A stretch of 64,000 nt of DNA from Dermatophilus congolensis (GTDB lineage: Bacteria; Actinomycetota; Actinomycetes; Actinomycetales; Dermatophilaceae). Below the pieces are notes generated by a model. That model did no database searches. It was not told where the DNA came from and saw only the letters and a list, made by a program, of their open reading frames with translations. The stretch spans positions 147,332 through 211,331 of the forward strand of contig JAUNUP010000005.1 of the NCBI GenBank assembly GCA_030538115.1, in the 5' to 3' direction. Below are positions 1 through 8,477 of this stretch, piece by piece; the stretch's first letter is position 1, and each line of letters begins with the position of its first letter. The translations under genes and the position numbers were made by a program.

Positions 1-1398
1 CGATCCGGCGCCTGAGGGCGTGACCCGCACCCAGATGCGCCGGTGCTTGAGGCCCATCGTGATGAAGGTGCCGAGGCAGAGCAGCGCCGAACCGATCCAG
101 ATGAAGATGGCACCCCGGTCGCGGGCGACCATCATGCCGGTGTACTGCTTCTCGCGCTCGAACGTGACGGTCATGCCCGCGACCTGCGCCGGAACACCCT
201 GGTCGATGAGCTTGGAGTCGATCGAGAGCTCCTGGTCGGCCGGGTACACGTCGACCTGCATCTGGCCCGGGCCGATCTGCGAGTCGGCACGCCCGGAGGC
301 GGCACCCACGACGAAGACCTCGAGGTTCTGATCGGGCAGAGGCAGTTTGCCGAACACGTTCATGCCGCTGTCGGTCGTGTACTGCAGCGGAACGCCGCCC
401 TCGTAGATGACCTTGCCCGTCGAGTCGGCGATGCGCATCGACGCGGCGACACCGAACGACGCCTGGTAAAACGCCACGCCCTTGTACCGCAGGGGCTCGT
501 TGACGCGGATCTGCTTGGCCGCGACCTCGGTTCCGTTCTCGAACAGGGTGATGTCGGCGACGTAATCGCTGGGCCGGCCATCGGGGTAGTACTTGTCGGC
601 GAACGAGTTGACCCGCACGGTCATACCGGTCTCGTGCCCGATCGGGGCGGTGTCGCCGACGGTGACCGGGAAGTTCGAGACACGGAAGCCGAACATCGAG
701 GTCACCAGAACGCCGAGCAGAATGATGATGAAGCTCAGGTGGGCGATGGCCGTTCCGAACGGCGCCCAACGGAACTTGTCGGCGTAGAACGAGCCGTTCA
801 GGTCTCTCTCGTCGGACACGATGCGGTACTTGCGGGCCCGCAACTGGTCGGCGGCAGCGGTGAAGACCTCGTCGGGGCTTGCGTCGACCTGCACGTCGTG
901 ACCGATGGTCGCGTGGTTGAAGAAGCCCTCACCGGCGTGCACGATCGGGCGGGTCGCCCGCTGCCAGATCTGGGGCAGGCGGTGCAGGGTGCAGGCCGTG
1001 ATGCTCAGAGCCAGCATCACCGAGGTGATGACGAACCAGATCGACCCGAACACGTTGAACAGCCCGAGCGTGTTGAGCACGTTGGTCCAGCCGCCGTACC
1101 GGGGACGCACCGTCTCGAGCCACCGCGCGAACATGTCGGGGTCGCCGCGCACCGGCTCCGGCGCCTGCTGCAGCAACACGCCGAGCAGCGAGAGAAACGC
1201 CATCGCGAGGATGATGCCCAGGCCGGTCTGCTTGTTGTAGAAGAACGCGTTGACCTTGTGGAAGAGCCGACCCATCGACATCTCGGTGCCGGTATTGCGC
1301 GGGCCCACCGGGGCACCGTTGTCGGGGGCGAACTCGTCGAAGTCCGACCGTGATTGGGCCTGTGGTGCCTGGGGGGCGTCAGGTTTCACTGAAGTCAT
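1..1398 (-). CDS. resB: ResB-like cytochrome c biogenesis protein (3' end outside window)
   Basis: Translation from the ATG at 1398 gives at least 466 residues and runs off the left edge without a stop. ResB (Ccs1) works with CcsA/ResC in system II to carry heme across the membrane and attach it to apocytochromes c on the outer face. Membrane segments are seen near residues 45-62 (around GLGIILAMAFLSLLGVLL), 95-115 and 190-215. A long, mostly extracytoplasmic domain follows, then another hydrophobic segment (IFIWIGSALLCLGTFITM) near residue 440, which is the ResB topology. A GAGGAG Shine-Dalgarno lies 6 nt before the ATG. It follows ccdA by 10 bp and is the third gene of a minus-strand operon. 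The partner ccsA is probably just beyond the left edge. This operon would supply mature cytochromes to the NrfHA system next to it. Confidence 0.88.
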   Translation of the reverse strand, partial: MTSVKPDAPQAPQAQSRSDFDEFAPDNGAPVGPRNTGTEMSMGRLFHKVNAFFYNKQTGLGIILAMAFLSLLGVLLQQAPEPVRGDPDMFARWLETVRPRYGGWTNVLNTLGLFNVFGSIWFVITSVMLALSITACTLHRLPQIWQRATRPIVHAGEGFFNHATIGHDVQVDASPDEVFTAAADQLRARKYRIVSDERDLNGSFYADKFRWAPFGTAIAHLSFIIILLGVLVTSMFGFRVSNFPVTVGDTAPIGHETGMTVRVNSFADKYYPDGRPSDYVADITLFENGTEVAAKQIRVNEPLRYKGVAFYQASFGVAASMRIADSTGKVIYEGGVPLQYTTDSGMNVFGKLPLPDQNLEVFVVGAASGRADSQIGPGQMQVDVYPADQELSIDSKLIDQGVPAQVAGMTVTFEREKQYTGMMVARDRGAIFIWIGSALLCLGTFITMGLKHRRIWVRVTPSGAGS

Positions 1399-1408
1399 GG
1401 AGAGCTCC

Positions 1409-2248
1409 TCACACGCCGGGCGGCACGGGTAGCAGGCCGGTGAAGCGGCCGAAGAGGTCGGTGATCATGAGGAAGCCGGTGAGGATGAGGAACGATCCGG
1501 CGACGAACGAGACGATGGCCTGGTGGTTGCGCAGCTTGCCGAGGTGGCGGGCCACATCGGTGGCGCCGACCGCGACGAGCACGAACGGGATGCCGAGCCC
1601 CAGGCAGAACGCGAGGAGCAGCACGGTGCCCTGTGCGACGCTGTCGCCGACGGAGGCCAGGCCGATGACGCCTCCGAGGATCGGGCCGATGCACGGAGTC
1701 CAGCCGGCGCCGAAGGCCAGGCCGAGCAGCACCGACCGGCGGTAGCTGGGCGCGAGCTGGCTGGGCGGAGGCGGAGCAGCTGCCCGCTCCTTGGTCGCGG
1801 TGGCGGCACCGGAGCTGCTGCCCCCGGCCGCCGCGGTCTGCCCACCGGATCCACGACCCGCGCCTCCACCGGAGGCCGCAACGACGCTCTGCAGCGAGAT
1901 GCTCTTCTGGCGCTGGAGGAACGGGATCTCGATGAGGCCGGCCACGTGCAGGCCCATGACGATGAGCAGGGCACCGCCGACGATCCGCAGGGTGTTGCGG
2001 TAGTCGCCGATGGCGTAGCCGATGAGACCGATGGACGCCCAGAGGGTGACGAACACGGCCGAGAAGCCGACGACGAACACGAACGCGTGGGATGCGGCCG
2101 TGAGCCGCTGTTCGCGGGTCACCTTGCCCTGCGGTGCCTGGTCACCGAGCAGGTAGGCCACGAAAACGGGCACGACGGGCAAGAAGCATGGCGACGCGAA
2201 CGACAGGATGCCGGCGACGAGCGCGATCGGGATGGTCAGGCCGGTCAT
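1409..2248 (-). CDS. ccdA: CcdA/DsbD-family thiol-disulfide transporter for cytochrome c maturation
   Basis: 279 residues. CcdA passes electrons from cytoplasmic thioredoxin across the membrane to keep apocytochrome CxxCH cysteines reduced before heme attachment. The two family signatures are present: SFASPCFLPVVP at residues 16-27 (Cys21) and GWTPCIGPI at residues 182-190 (Cys186), in a protein with about six membrane segments. A Gly/Ala/Pro-rich loop at about residues 125-165 separates the two halves and is longer than in most CcdA proteins. The start is the ATG that overlaps the TGA of the upstream TPR gene (ATGA, 4 bp), implying translational coupling. An in-frame extension upstream of this ATG only re-reads the TPR gene, so I do not use it. 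Confidence 0.92.
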   Translation of the reverse strand: MTGLTIPIALVAGILSFASPCFLPVVPVFVAYLLGDQAPQGKVTREQRLTAASHAFVFVVGFSAVFVTLWASIGLIGYAIGDYRNTLRIVGGALLIVMGLHVAGLIEIPFLQRQKSISLQSVVAASGGGAGRGSGGQTAAAGGSSSGAATATKERAAAPPPPSQLAPSYRRSVLLGLAFGAGWTPCIGPILGGVIGLASVGDSVAQGTVLLLAFCLGLGIPFVLVAVGATDVARHLGKLRNHQAIVSFVAGSFLILTGFLMITDLFGRFTGLLPVPPGV

Positions 2249-3378
2249 GGTGTGCTCTGCGCGGGTGCGGGGGTGCCCGGCGTGGCGGTACCCGTGTTGG
2301 TGCCTGCGGTGGTGCCCATGGTCGGGGCGTTCTTGAGCCGGTCGAGGTGAGCGGTCGCGGTCTTCGCGAGTTCGGTGTTCGGTGCCAGTTCGGCGACCTT
2401 GGCCCACTCCGCCTCGGCCTGGTCGAGCTGCGGCGGGGTCTTGGAGAGGTACAGGAAGCCCATGTTGTAGTGCGACTCGGCGTTCTTCGGGTCGATCTTC
2501 TGCACCTCGCGCCACTGCTTCTCGGCCTCGGCCATGTCACCGCTGTTGAACTTGGCGGCGCCGAGCGCGAGGCGAGCCTCGGTGTCCTTGGGCGTGATCT
2601 CGATGACCTTGGACTGCCAGACGGCGGCGTTCGTGAAGTCGGCGGCACCGAAGTACATGTTCGCCAGCTCACGCATCGAGGCGGTGTCCTTCGGGTTCGC
2701 CTCGACCTTCGCCGTGAACTCCTTGATCTTGGCCGGGTCGACGGGGATCGGGGTCGCCCCCATCGCCGCCGCTGCATCGGCCGAAGCAGTGGGAGACGAA
2801 CCGGCCTGCGTCGACTCGTCGCCGCCTCCGCCCATGAAGTAGACGCCGATGACGACAGCCACGGCCAGCAGCGCGAGCAGAAGAACAGTCGTGGGGTTCT
2901 TGCCCTGCTTGCCCGTGACGACCGGCGCCGCGGGGGCGGCTGCGCGCGCGGGGGGCGCAGTGTCGATGACGTCGTCGTCGAAGTGCTGTGCCGCCATGCG
3001 GTCGTCCGCGAGCCCCATCGAAGCGGCAGAGCCGGCAGCGGCAGCAGAGCCGGCGCCGGAGGTCGTCGCTGCGGCACTCACGGGCGCGGCCTCGGCCGCT
3101 GCGCGAGGCACATCGGCAGCGCGGGCCGAGGCGAGCGCCTCCTGCGCGTCTACGTCAGGGTCGAGGAGCGCGGCCTTCGCCGTGTCGGCGGCATCCGCCT
3201 GCCGACGCGCCCACGGCTGCAACACGAGAGGAGCGCTGCCGAGAAAACTGACCAGCCGTTCGTGAGTCGCCTCGATGTCTTCGGTCGAGGCACCGGAGGG
3301 CAGCCCGAGCCAAGCGAGCACCTGATCCTGGTGCGTCTCGTCGGTGCTGCTGGGGGATCCGGGGCGCTCACTGTTCAC
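2245..3378 (-). CDS. Membrane-anchored TPR protein of the cytochrome c maturation operon
   Basis: 377 residues from a GTG with AGGAGGAGG about 5 nt upstream. The N-terminal half (1-165) is acidic and Ala-rich with low complexity. One membrane segment follows at about 166-182 (TTVLLLALLAVAVVIGVYF), then an outward domain of tetratricopeptide repeats (about 215-340) in which helices such as SMRELANMYFGAADFTNAAV repeat with the TPR pattern. The tail is Thr/Pro-rich. As first gene of the ccs operon, it resembles the TPR halves of CcmI/CycH-type proteins that hold apocytochromes. That role is inferred from position and domain, not from a specific motif. Confidence 0.72.
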   Translation of the reverse strand: MNSERPGSPSSTDETHQDQVLAWLGLPSGASTEDIEATHERLVSFLGSAPLVLQPWARRQADAADTAKAALLDPDVDAQEALASARAADVPRAAAEAAPVSAAATTSGAGSAAAAGSAASMGLADDRMAAQHFDDDVIDTAPPARAAAPAAPVVTGKQGKNPTTVLLLALLAVAVVIGVYFMGGGGDESTQAGSSPTASADAAAAMGATPIPVDPAKIKEFTAKVEANPKDTASMRELANMYFGAADFTNAAVWQSKVIEITPKDTEARLALGAAKFNSGDMAEAEKQWREVQKIDPKNAESHYNMGFLYLSKTPPQLDQAEAEWAKVAELAPNTELAKTATAHLDRLKNAPTMGTTAGTNTGTATPGTPAPAQSTP

Positions 3379-3527
3379 GGCGCCTCCTCCTGATCGCTAC
3401 TCGGTTCGGTCGACCCACTTCGGGCCTATCTCAACCCTGTCGTCCCGGCCGTTCCCGATCCATCCGTCGCACGGCACGTTTGAGATAGAGCTGATCTGCG
3501 GAAACACCGAAAGGCACAGGCCTAGGC

Positions 3528-3583
3528 ATATGCCCCGCTGTACCCCTCTCCGCTGGGTACATATGCCCCGTTCGATATACCCC
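3528..3583. promoter_or_regulatory. Candidate regulator-binding cluster upstream of the ccs operon
   Basis: Two exact ATATGCCCC copies (3528-3536, 3561-3569), ATATACCCC at 3575-3583, and an inverted GTACCC (3540-3545)/GGGTAC (3555-3560) pair. TACCCCT at 3541-3547 fits the NarL-type heptamer TACYYMT. GGGTACAT here (3555-3562) recurs upstream of nrfH at 6074-6081, followed within a few bases by TGCCCC in both places. This suggests a shared regulator, plausibly the adjacent two-component system; the link is inference. Confidence 0.4.
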
Positions 3584-3741
3584 GACTGTGCCTTCGCCCC
3601 ATATTTCACGGCCGGTTCCGGGCATGACCTGGGCTTCTGTCGTCGGCCACGCTGCCCGTGCGCGCCCCGCCCCTGTGACTGCTGCGGCTAGGCGTAGGCA
3701 CCAGGTAGACCGGGTAGACCAGTCGGGGCTGTGCAGGCACA

Positions 3742-3780
3742 GCAATCGGCCCCCGACCGTGTTGGTCGGGGGCCGATTGC
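3742..3780 (-). terminator. Perfect 17-bp hairpin downstream of nrfA
   Basis: Left arm 3742-3758 (GCAATCGGCCCCCGACC) and right arm 3764-3780 are exact reverse complements around a 5-nt loop. It lies 70 bp past the nrfA stop and fits a factor-independent terminator. The T-run after it is weak on either strand. Confidence 0.7.
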
Positions 3781-3849
3781 TCTATCGCTGTCAGTCGGGC
3801 TCCACTCCTGTCGCTCGACTCAGCCTGTACGTCGCCGTCGCTACCTCAC

Positions 3850-5457
3850 TCAGGGTGTGGTGGCAGCTGCGGTGGCCGTGGCCGTCGGCGTCGGGGTGGT
3901 ACCCGGCGTGGCGGTAGCAGCCGGGGCCGAAGCCGGAGCCGGAGCCTTCGGAGCCAGCGTTCCGGCCTGGCCGAGCGGCGGGATCGTCGGGGTCGACGTC
4001 TGGCCCTTCGGCATCGGGCTCGGAGCCGGGCCGGCCTGGTCGGGGCCGGGCTGGGTCGGAGGCGTGGTCACTGCACCCTTGAGGGCGAGCTGGCCCTTGC
4101 GAGCCGCATCGATCGCCTGAGCGAAGATCTGCTGGCTGTACGCGGGAGCGTGGAAGCCGTAGCCGTTCTCGGAGTACAGGTAGTCGTTGTAGAAGTTCGC
4201 GACGCGGTGGTACTGGCGAGCCAGGACGATCCGGTCTGCCGGGGTGCCATCCGTCTGCGCCTTCTCCAGGTCGGCGATCAGGGCCATGAGCGCGTCCATG
4301 GACTCGTCACGAGTCTGGATGAACGTGTTCTGGATGTTCGCGACGCGGGTCTTGAGCTCTGCCTCGGGCACGTTGTGGCACGTCTGGCAGGAGTTGTTGA
4401 CCGCGAGCATCGGGCTCTGGATCTGGTGGTCGCTGATCTTCGCGGAGCCTTCACGCTTGTACGGCATGTGGCAGTCTGCACAGCTCACGCCTGCCTGGCC
4501 GTGAATACCGTTGTACGACAGGTCGAACTCGGGGTGCTGAGCCTTGAGGATCTTCGTACCGGTGGTCGTGTGCGTGAAGTCGATGTGGTCGGCGGAGTCG
4601 GCCATGATCTGGTCGATCTTGATGCCCTTGGCCCACGGGAAGCGCAGCGTCTTGTCGGGGCCGTCGAAGTAGTACTCGACGTGGCACTGACCGCAGACGA
4701 ACGTACGCATCTCGGCCGGCGTGGCGTCGGCGTTGACGTCGTAGTCCTTGACGCCCTGCGAAGCCTTGAGCTCCTTCATACCCGTGACGAACGCGGGACG
4801 CGTGACGCGCAGCGCCATCGTCTTCGGGTCGTGGCAGTCGATGCAGCCGACGGGGTGCTCGGCGTAAGCGGTCGCCTCGGAGTACGTCATCTTGTTCATC
4901 GCCACGAAGCCCGCGTTACGGTCTCCGTTGCCCAGCTCGTCCATGATCGGAACCGTGGACGCGTGGCAGTTGAGGCAGGTGCCGGGCTGCGCGAACTCGG
5001 TGACGCGGCGGGTGAGCCGCTGGTCTTCGAGCATGTACGCGTGGCCGCGTGCCTCGCGGTAGTCGACCGCGAACGCGTAGCCGAGCCACATGGTGGTCAG
5101 GCGCGGGTCGTGCTCAATACGGCTGGCAGTACCCGTGTGGGTCTTGCCGTCTGCCGTCTTGATCTCGACCGGCTTCGAACCGCCGTGCTCGGTCGGGGTC
5201 ATCTCGCTGGTCGCCTTCCAACCCTCGTACTGCAGGGGGAAGTTCTGACCCCACACCGCCGGGTCGTACGACTTCTCGTCGAGCTGAACCTTCGTGTACG
5301 CGTACTGCTCACCCTCGCTCTGACGCTCGAGGATGTTGACGAGCAGTGCCGTCATTCCCATGGTCACCAAGGCGACGAGGCCGATGGCAGCTACGAGCAG
5401 CCACCTGCGGCCTCCGCGCTGGCGGCCTGATTGCTCTTGTTGCGTGCTAGTACTCAT
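3850..5457 (-). CDS. nrfA: Pentaheme cytochrome c nitrite reductase (ammonia-forming)
   Basis: 535 residues. NrfA reduces nitrite to ammonium with six electrons, using quinol electrons delivered by NrfH. An N-terminal membrane anchor/signal (WLLVAAIGLVALVTMGMTAL, about 19-38) is followed by five heme motifs: CLNCH (161-165), CIDCH (205-209), CGQCH (255-259), CADCH (326-330) and CQTCH (357-361). CGQCHVEYYF carries the conserved tyrosine and calcium-site region, and KAQHPEF carries the active-site histidine. The first motif is CxxCH, not the CxxCK of E. coli NrfA, so the active-site heme is predicted to have His as its proximal ligand, as in a known NrfA subgroup. A Pro/Thr/Ala-rich tail of about 75 residues follows the catalytic domain and is unusual. 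The start is the ATG preceded by AGGTGA; a GTG 9 nt upstream is a less likely start. nrfH ends just upstream. Confidence 0.95.
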   Translation of the reverse strand: MSTSTQQEQSGRQRGGRRWLLVAAIGLVALVTMGMTALLVNILERQSEGEQYAYTKVQLDEKSYDPAVWGQNFPLQYEGWKATSEMTPTEHGGSKPVEIKTADGKTHTGTASRIEHDPRLTTMWLGYAFAVDYREARGHAYMLEDQRLTRRVTEFAQPGTCLNCHASTVPIMDELGNGDRNAGFVAMNKMTYSEATAYAEHPVGCIDCHDPKTMALRVTRPAFVTGMKELKASQGVKDYDVNADATPAEMRTFVCGQCHVEYYFDGPDKTLRFPWAKGIKIDQIMADSADHIDFTHTTTGTKILKAQHPEFDLSYNGIHGQAGVSCADCHMPYKREGSAKISDHQIQSPMLAVNNSCQTCHNVPEAELKTRVANIQNTFIQTRDESMDALMALIADLEKAQTDGTPADRIVLARQYHRVANFYNDYLYSENGYGFHAPAYSQQIFAQAIDAARKGQLALKGAVTTPPTQPGPDQAGPAPSPMPKGQTSTPTIPPLGQAGTLAPKAPAPASAPAATATPGTTPTPTATATAAATTP

Positions 5458-5466
5458 ACCTCTCAC

Positions 5467-5967
5467 CTACAAGTGGCCGATATTGGAGTGGCAGTGGAGA
5501 CACGACTGAGTCGTGTTGTGGGGGGTGCCGCCGATGCGGGTCGACCTCATGTCCGCAGTGAGATCGGCGTGGCAGTACAGGCACGCCTCTTCGGTGATCT
5601 TGAGGTTGATCGGCTTGATCTGGATGTTGTCGGGGTGATTACCCGTCGTCATGCCCAGCCCGTGGAAGAACCCGTTGTAGCCCTTGTTGGCGTACTTGGC
5701 CACGATGTTGTTGTGCGGCGTGTGGCAGTCGTTGCAGGTGGCCACGTTGGAGTGGCTGCCCTTGGTCCACGAGTTGTACTGATCATTCATCACGTGGCAG
5801 TTGGCGCACGCAGCCGGATCGTTGAAGAGGTATGCGTAACCCTTCGCATAGCCGAAGGTGAATAGCCCGACGCCCAGCAGTGAGCCCACGACGAAGATCG
5901 CAGCGGCGCTCAACAGCCACTTAGCCGTCAGGTACTGACGGAGGCCAGAGTGTTGCTTCGTGTTCAT
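5467..5967 (-). CDS. nrfH: NrfH tetraheme quinol dehydrogenase, membrane anchor of NrfA
   Basis: 166 residues of the NapC/NirT/NrfH family. NrfH oxidises menaquinol and hands electrons to NrfA on the outer face of the membrane. One membrane helix (about 17-40) precedes four heme motifs: CANCH (54-58), CNDCH (78-82), CLYCH (129-133) and CLHCH (156-160). This is the usual tetraheme layout and length. I chose the ATG just before the basic stretch and hydrophobic helix; an upstream in-frame extension is Arg/Gly/Pro-rich and looks like leader DNA. It is co-transcribed with nrfA, whose start follows the TAG within 10 nt. Confidence 0.94.
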   Translation of the reverse strand: MNTKQHSGLRQYLTAKWLLSAAAIFVVGSLLGVGLFTFGYAKGYAYLFNDPAACANCHVMNDQYNSWTKGSHSNVATCNDCHTPHNNIVAKYANKGYNGFFHGLGMTTGNHPDNIQIKPINLKITEEACLYCHADLTADMRSTRIGGTPHNTTQSCLHCHSNIGHL

Positions 5968-6062
5968 GATGCGCGACCTGTGGGTACCGCGACCCGGCGG
6001 GTGCTCGGGCCGATCGTTGCACCCACCCTCTCGCACAGGTTGCTCTCAGGTAATCCGCCGAG

Positions 6063-6101
6063 GGGTAGAGATCGGGTACATCTTTGCCCCTGAACAGGGG
6101 C
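6063..6101. promoter_or_regulatory. Candidate operator region upstream of nrfHA
   Basis: Contains two direct GGGTA elements (6063-6067 and 6074-6078) and a perfect 16-bp palindrome GCCCCTGAACAGGGGC (6086-6101). AGGGGTA at 6061-6067 is the complement of TACCCCT, matching the NarL heptamer consensus. GGGTACAT with a following TGCCCC is shared with the ccs promoter region. Position between the response regulator and nrfH supports local control by that regulator (inference). Confidence 0.45.
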
Positions 6102-6221
6102 TAAAGGCACATGAGGGTTACCTCAGTCGGCATGTAAAACGGTTGTGCGGTGGCCTGGGTCACACGTCCGCGCGGTTCAGCGGCGAGGACGGTGGCAGGA
6201 ACGGTGGCAGCTGTGACGGAG

Positions 6222-6938
6222 TCAGTCGCGCTGCGGACGGCCGAGGCCCTGCCGCACGATGTACGCCGCCGCCTGGATGCGGTTCTCCATGCCCAGCTTG
6301 CGCAGCGCGTTGTGCACGTGGTTCTTGACCGTGCCCTCGGTGATGACCAACTCTTTGCCGATCTCCTTGTTCGTCAGCCCGTCGGCGACGAGTCGCAGGA
6401 TTTCGAGCTCACGCTGACTGAGCGAGAGTTCGGGCCCGGGGTTGTCGGAGGCCGGTGAGACCCCCGTGCGCATCGCGGCCCTGGCCGGCGCTGCCGCGGC
6501 TCCGCTGTTGCGCAACTCGGCGAGCAGGCGGCCCACGAGCGACGGCGCCACGGGTGTCTGCCCCTTCATCACGGAGCGGAGCATGTCGTAGAGCTGCTCG
6601 GGACGTAGGTCTTTGAGCAGGTAACCGTGAACGCCGGCCTCGACTGCAGGCATGAGGTGCTCGTCGACCTCCGAGACCGTGAGCATCACGACCCGTTGGT
6701 GAGGCATCTGCGTGAGGATCATCTTGGCCGCCTCGACCCCGTTCATCACGGGCATCTCCACGTCCATGACGACCACGTCGGGGTCGAGTTCGCGGGCGAG
6801 TTCGACGCCGGCGAGCCCGTTGTCGGCCTGACCGACGACCTCGAAATCCTCTTGCTCGGCCAGCAGAGCCGCGATCGCCCGACGGAACAGCGGCTGGTCA
6901 TCGACGAGAAGCACCCGGATGGCAGTCGCCTCGCTCAT
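6222..6938 (-). CDS. NarL/LuxR-family response regulator
   Basis: 238 residues. The receiver domain (about 7-125) has the acidic pair DD13-14, phospho-acceptor Asp59 in VVVMDVEMP, and the conserved Lys in YLLKDLRP. An Ala-rich linker leads to a C-terminal LuxR-type helix-turn-helix (about 172-235, LSQRELEILRLVADGLTNKE). It overlaps the sensor kinase stop by 4 bp (ATGA), so the two are translated together. Lying directly upstream of nrfHA on the same strand, it probably controls nitrite reduction or anaerobic respiration genes; that target is inferred from neighbourhood. Confidence 0.93.
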   Translation of the reverse strand: MSEATAIRVLLVDDQPLFRRAIAALLAEQEDFEVVGQADNGLAGVELARELDPDVVVMDVEMPVMNGVEAAKMILTQMPHQRVVMLTVSEVDEHLMPAVEAGVHGYLLKDLRPEQLYDMLRSVMKGQTPVAPSLVGRLLAELRNSGAAAAPARAAMRTGVSPASDNPGPELSLSQRELEILRLVADGLTNKEIGKELVITEGTVKNHVHNALRKLGMENRIQAAAYIVRQGLGRPQRD

Positions 6939-8314
6939 GCTCGCACCCTTCCTGCCGGCTCGGTGCCGGGCATGGGACCGTCGGTCCCTCCGTCTACGTG
7001 ATCGCCCGCGTCGCTGCGCTGGGCCGAGTCGGCGACCTCTGTGGCCTGCGGGCAGGGGATATACATGGTCACCTTGGTGCCGCGGCCTCGCCTGGACTCC
7101 AACACGAGCTTGCCACCGATCGCCTCGGCACGCTCACTCATCGACCGCAGGCCGTAGTGCTCGCTCGGCGCCACGGCGGCCGGGTCGAAGCCTTGCCCGT
7201 CGTCTGCCACGGTCAACCGCGCCACGTCGGTGACGTCGTCGAGGCTCACCTCGGGAGCCGCCTCACCGACCGTCACTGTGACGGCCGTGGCCCCGGAGTG
7301 CTTGCGAACGTTGGTCAGCGCCTCCTGCATCACCCGTAGGGTGTGCATGGCGACGTTGCCGCTCAGCCCCACCGCGCAGGGTTCGGCTGCGAAACGCGCC
7401 TCGATGCCTGACTGCCGCGCGAACCACTCGACGTAGTCACGCATCGTCTCCAGGTAGTCGCGGTCGTCGCGAGCCGTCTCGCGGAGGCCGTGGATCGTCT
7501 CGCGGACATCCTTGTACGCCTCTTCGCTGGTGTCGGCGATGTCGGTGATCTGCTCGATCACCGGCTCCGGCACATCCGAGCGAGAGGCGAGCGATCGCAG
7601 CCGCAGGTGCGTCACCGCGAGCACCTGGGCGAGGCTGTCGTGCATCTCCCTCGAGATGCGGAGCCGTTCGGTGACGATGGCCCCGTGACGTTCGGTGTCG
7701 CGCAGCCTGTCGCGCTCGTGCGCCACGGACACGAGCTCGGTGAGGCGGTCGAGCGACCGCTGGTCGGCGTCGTCGAACGGACCTCCCGCGGCGTCGCGTG
7801 CCACCCACAAGACCTCGGAGCCGCCCGTGCTCTTACGCGACGACATGACGTGGGCCCAGGGCTGCCCAGGTGCCGGAACGGCGTCGCGGGTCGAGCATCC
7901 GGCCTCGTCGGCCCGGAGGAGTCCACGCACGTCGTCGACGGCAGCGGTACGCACCCGGCTACCGGCACTGTCGCCGGCCATGAGCACGAGCAGGTCGTTC
8001 ATTGCCGCGAGTTCGCGGTTACGCCGCACCATCTGACGGTGACCGCGGCCGATGATCGCGAACATCACGACACCGAATCCGACGGCGGCCAGCGCTGTCA
8101 GCAGGCTGACCAGCACATCGCCCGCTTGCGGCCACCAGCGGTCGAACAGCGGCTCGCGCACGAGCTGCAGGCAGACGATGAACGCGACCGGCAGCACCAC
8201 GCCGACGATCGTGAGGCGGCGGAGCCATGCTTCGGAGTTCGACTCGCCCTGCCACCAGATCCGTAACCGGGAGCCGACGGTCGAGGCCGCATGCTCCGGT
8301 TGCGACGGACTCAC
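6935..8314 (-). CDS. NarX/DegS-type sensor histidine kinase
   Basis: 459 residues from a GTG with GAGGAGGT 6 nt upstream. Two membrane helices lie at about 33-52 and 66-88 with only a short external loop, so the signal is probably sensed in or near the membrane or by the following GAF-like region (about 105-200). The HisKA_3 box ISREMHDSLAQV contains the phospho-acceptor His225. The HATPase domain has ALTNVRKHSGA (N box) and ADDGQGFD (G1), ending near GLRSMSERAEAIGG. The C-terminal 45 residues are Asp/Gly-rich with no recognised domain. It forms an operon with the response regulator. Confidence 0.92.
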   Translation of the reverse strand: MSPSQPEHAASTVGSRLRIWWQGESNSEAWLRRLTIVGVVLPVAFIVCLQLVREPLFDRWWPQAGDVLVSLLTALAAVGFGVVMFAIIGRGHRQMVRRNRELAAMNDLLVLMAGDSAGSRVRTAAVDDVRGLLRADEAGCSTRDAVPAPGQPWAHVMSSRKSTGGSEVLWVARDAAGGPFDDADQRSLDRLTELVSVAHERDRLRDTERHGAIVTERLRISREMHDSLAQVLAVTHLRLRSLASRSDVPEPVIEQITDIADTSEEAYKDVRETIHGLRETARDDRDYLETMRDYVEWFARQSGIEARFAAEPCAVGLSGNVAMHTLRVMQEALTNVRKHSGATAVTVTVGEAAPEVSLDDVTDVARLTVADDGQGFDPAAVAPSEHYGLRSMSERAEAIGGKLVLESRRGRGTKVTMYIPCPQATEVADSAQRSDAGDHVDGGTDGPMPGTEPAGRVRA

Positions 8315-8477
8315 GAATCGACCTCCTCGGACGTTGTGCAGGTGGCGGCGATGAATTAGAACGACACTGCCCGAGAGAATACCTCTCCCGCGGCAGCCGT
8401 CGCCGGGTTATCGCTCTATACCGCCAGGCATAGGACCAAAGTCCCGAATCGGTCGATTCGCCTGACAGCGAGGCTGG

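Larger units (their letters stand above)
3379..3849. other. Intergenic region between nrfA and the ccs operon
   Basis: 471 bp without a credible gene. It holds the nrfA-side terminator hairpin at 3742-3780 and, closer to the ccs operon, a cluster of ATATGCCCC/TACCCC elements (3528-3583) that I read as the operon's promoter/operator region. Short open frames on both strands lack ribosome-binding sites and recognisable motifs. Confidence 0.6.

Noticed and set aside
43..1353. 436-codon plus-strand frame at the left edge
   Set aside because: Antisense to resB, whose membrane segments and domain order are clear on the minus strand.
3397..3745. Small frames in the nrfA-ccs gap
   Set aside because: No Shine-Dalgarno, no motif, and they overlap the regulatory cluster and the terminator.
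8380..8386. TACCTCT before the sensor kinase gene as a NarL site for autoregulation
   Set aside because: A single degenerate heptamer is expected about once per kilobase by chance; no second element lies nearby.
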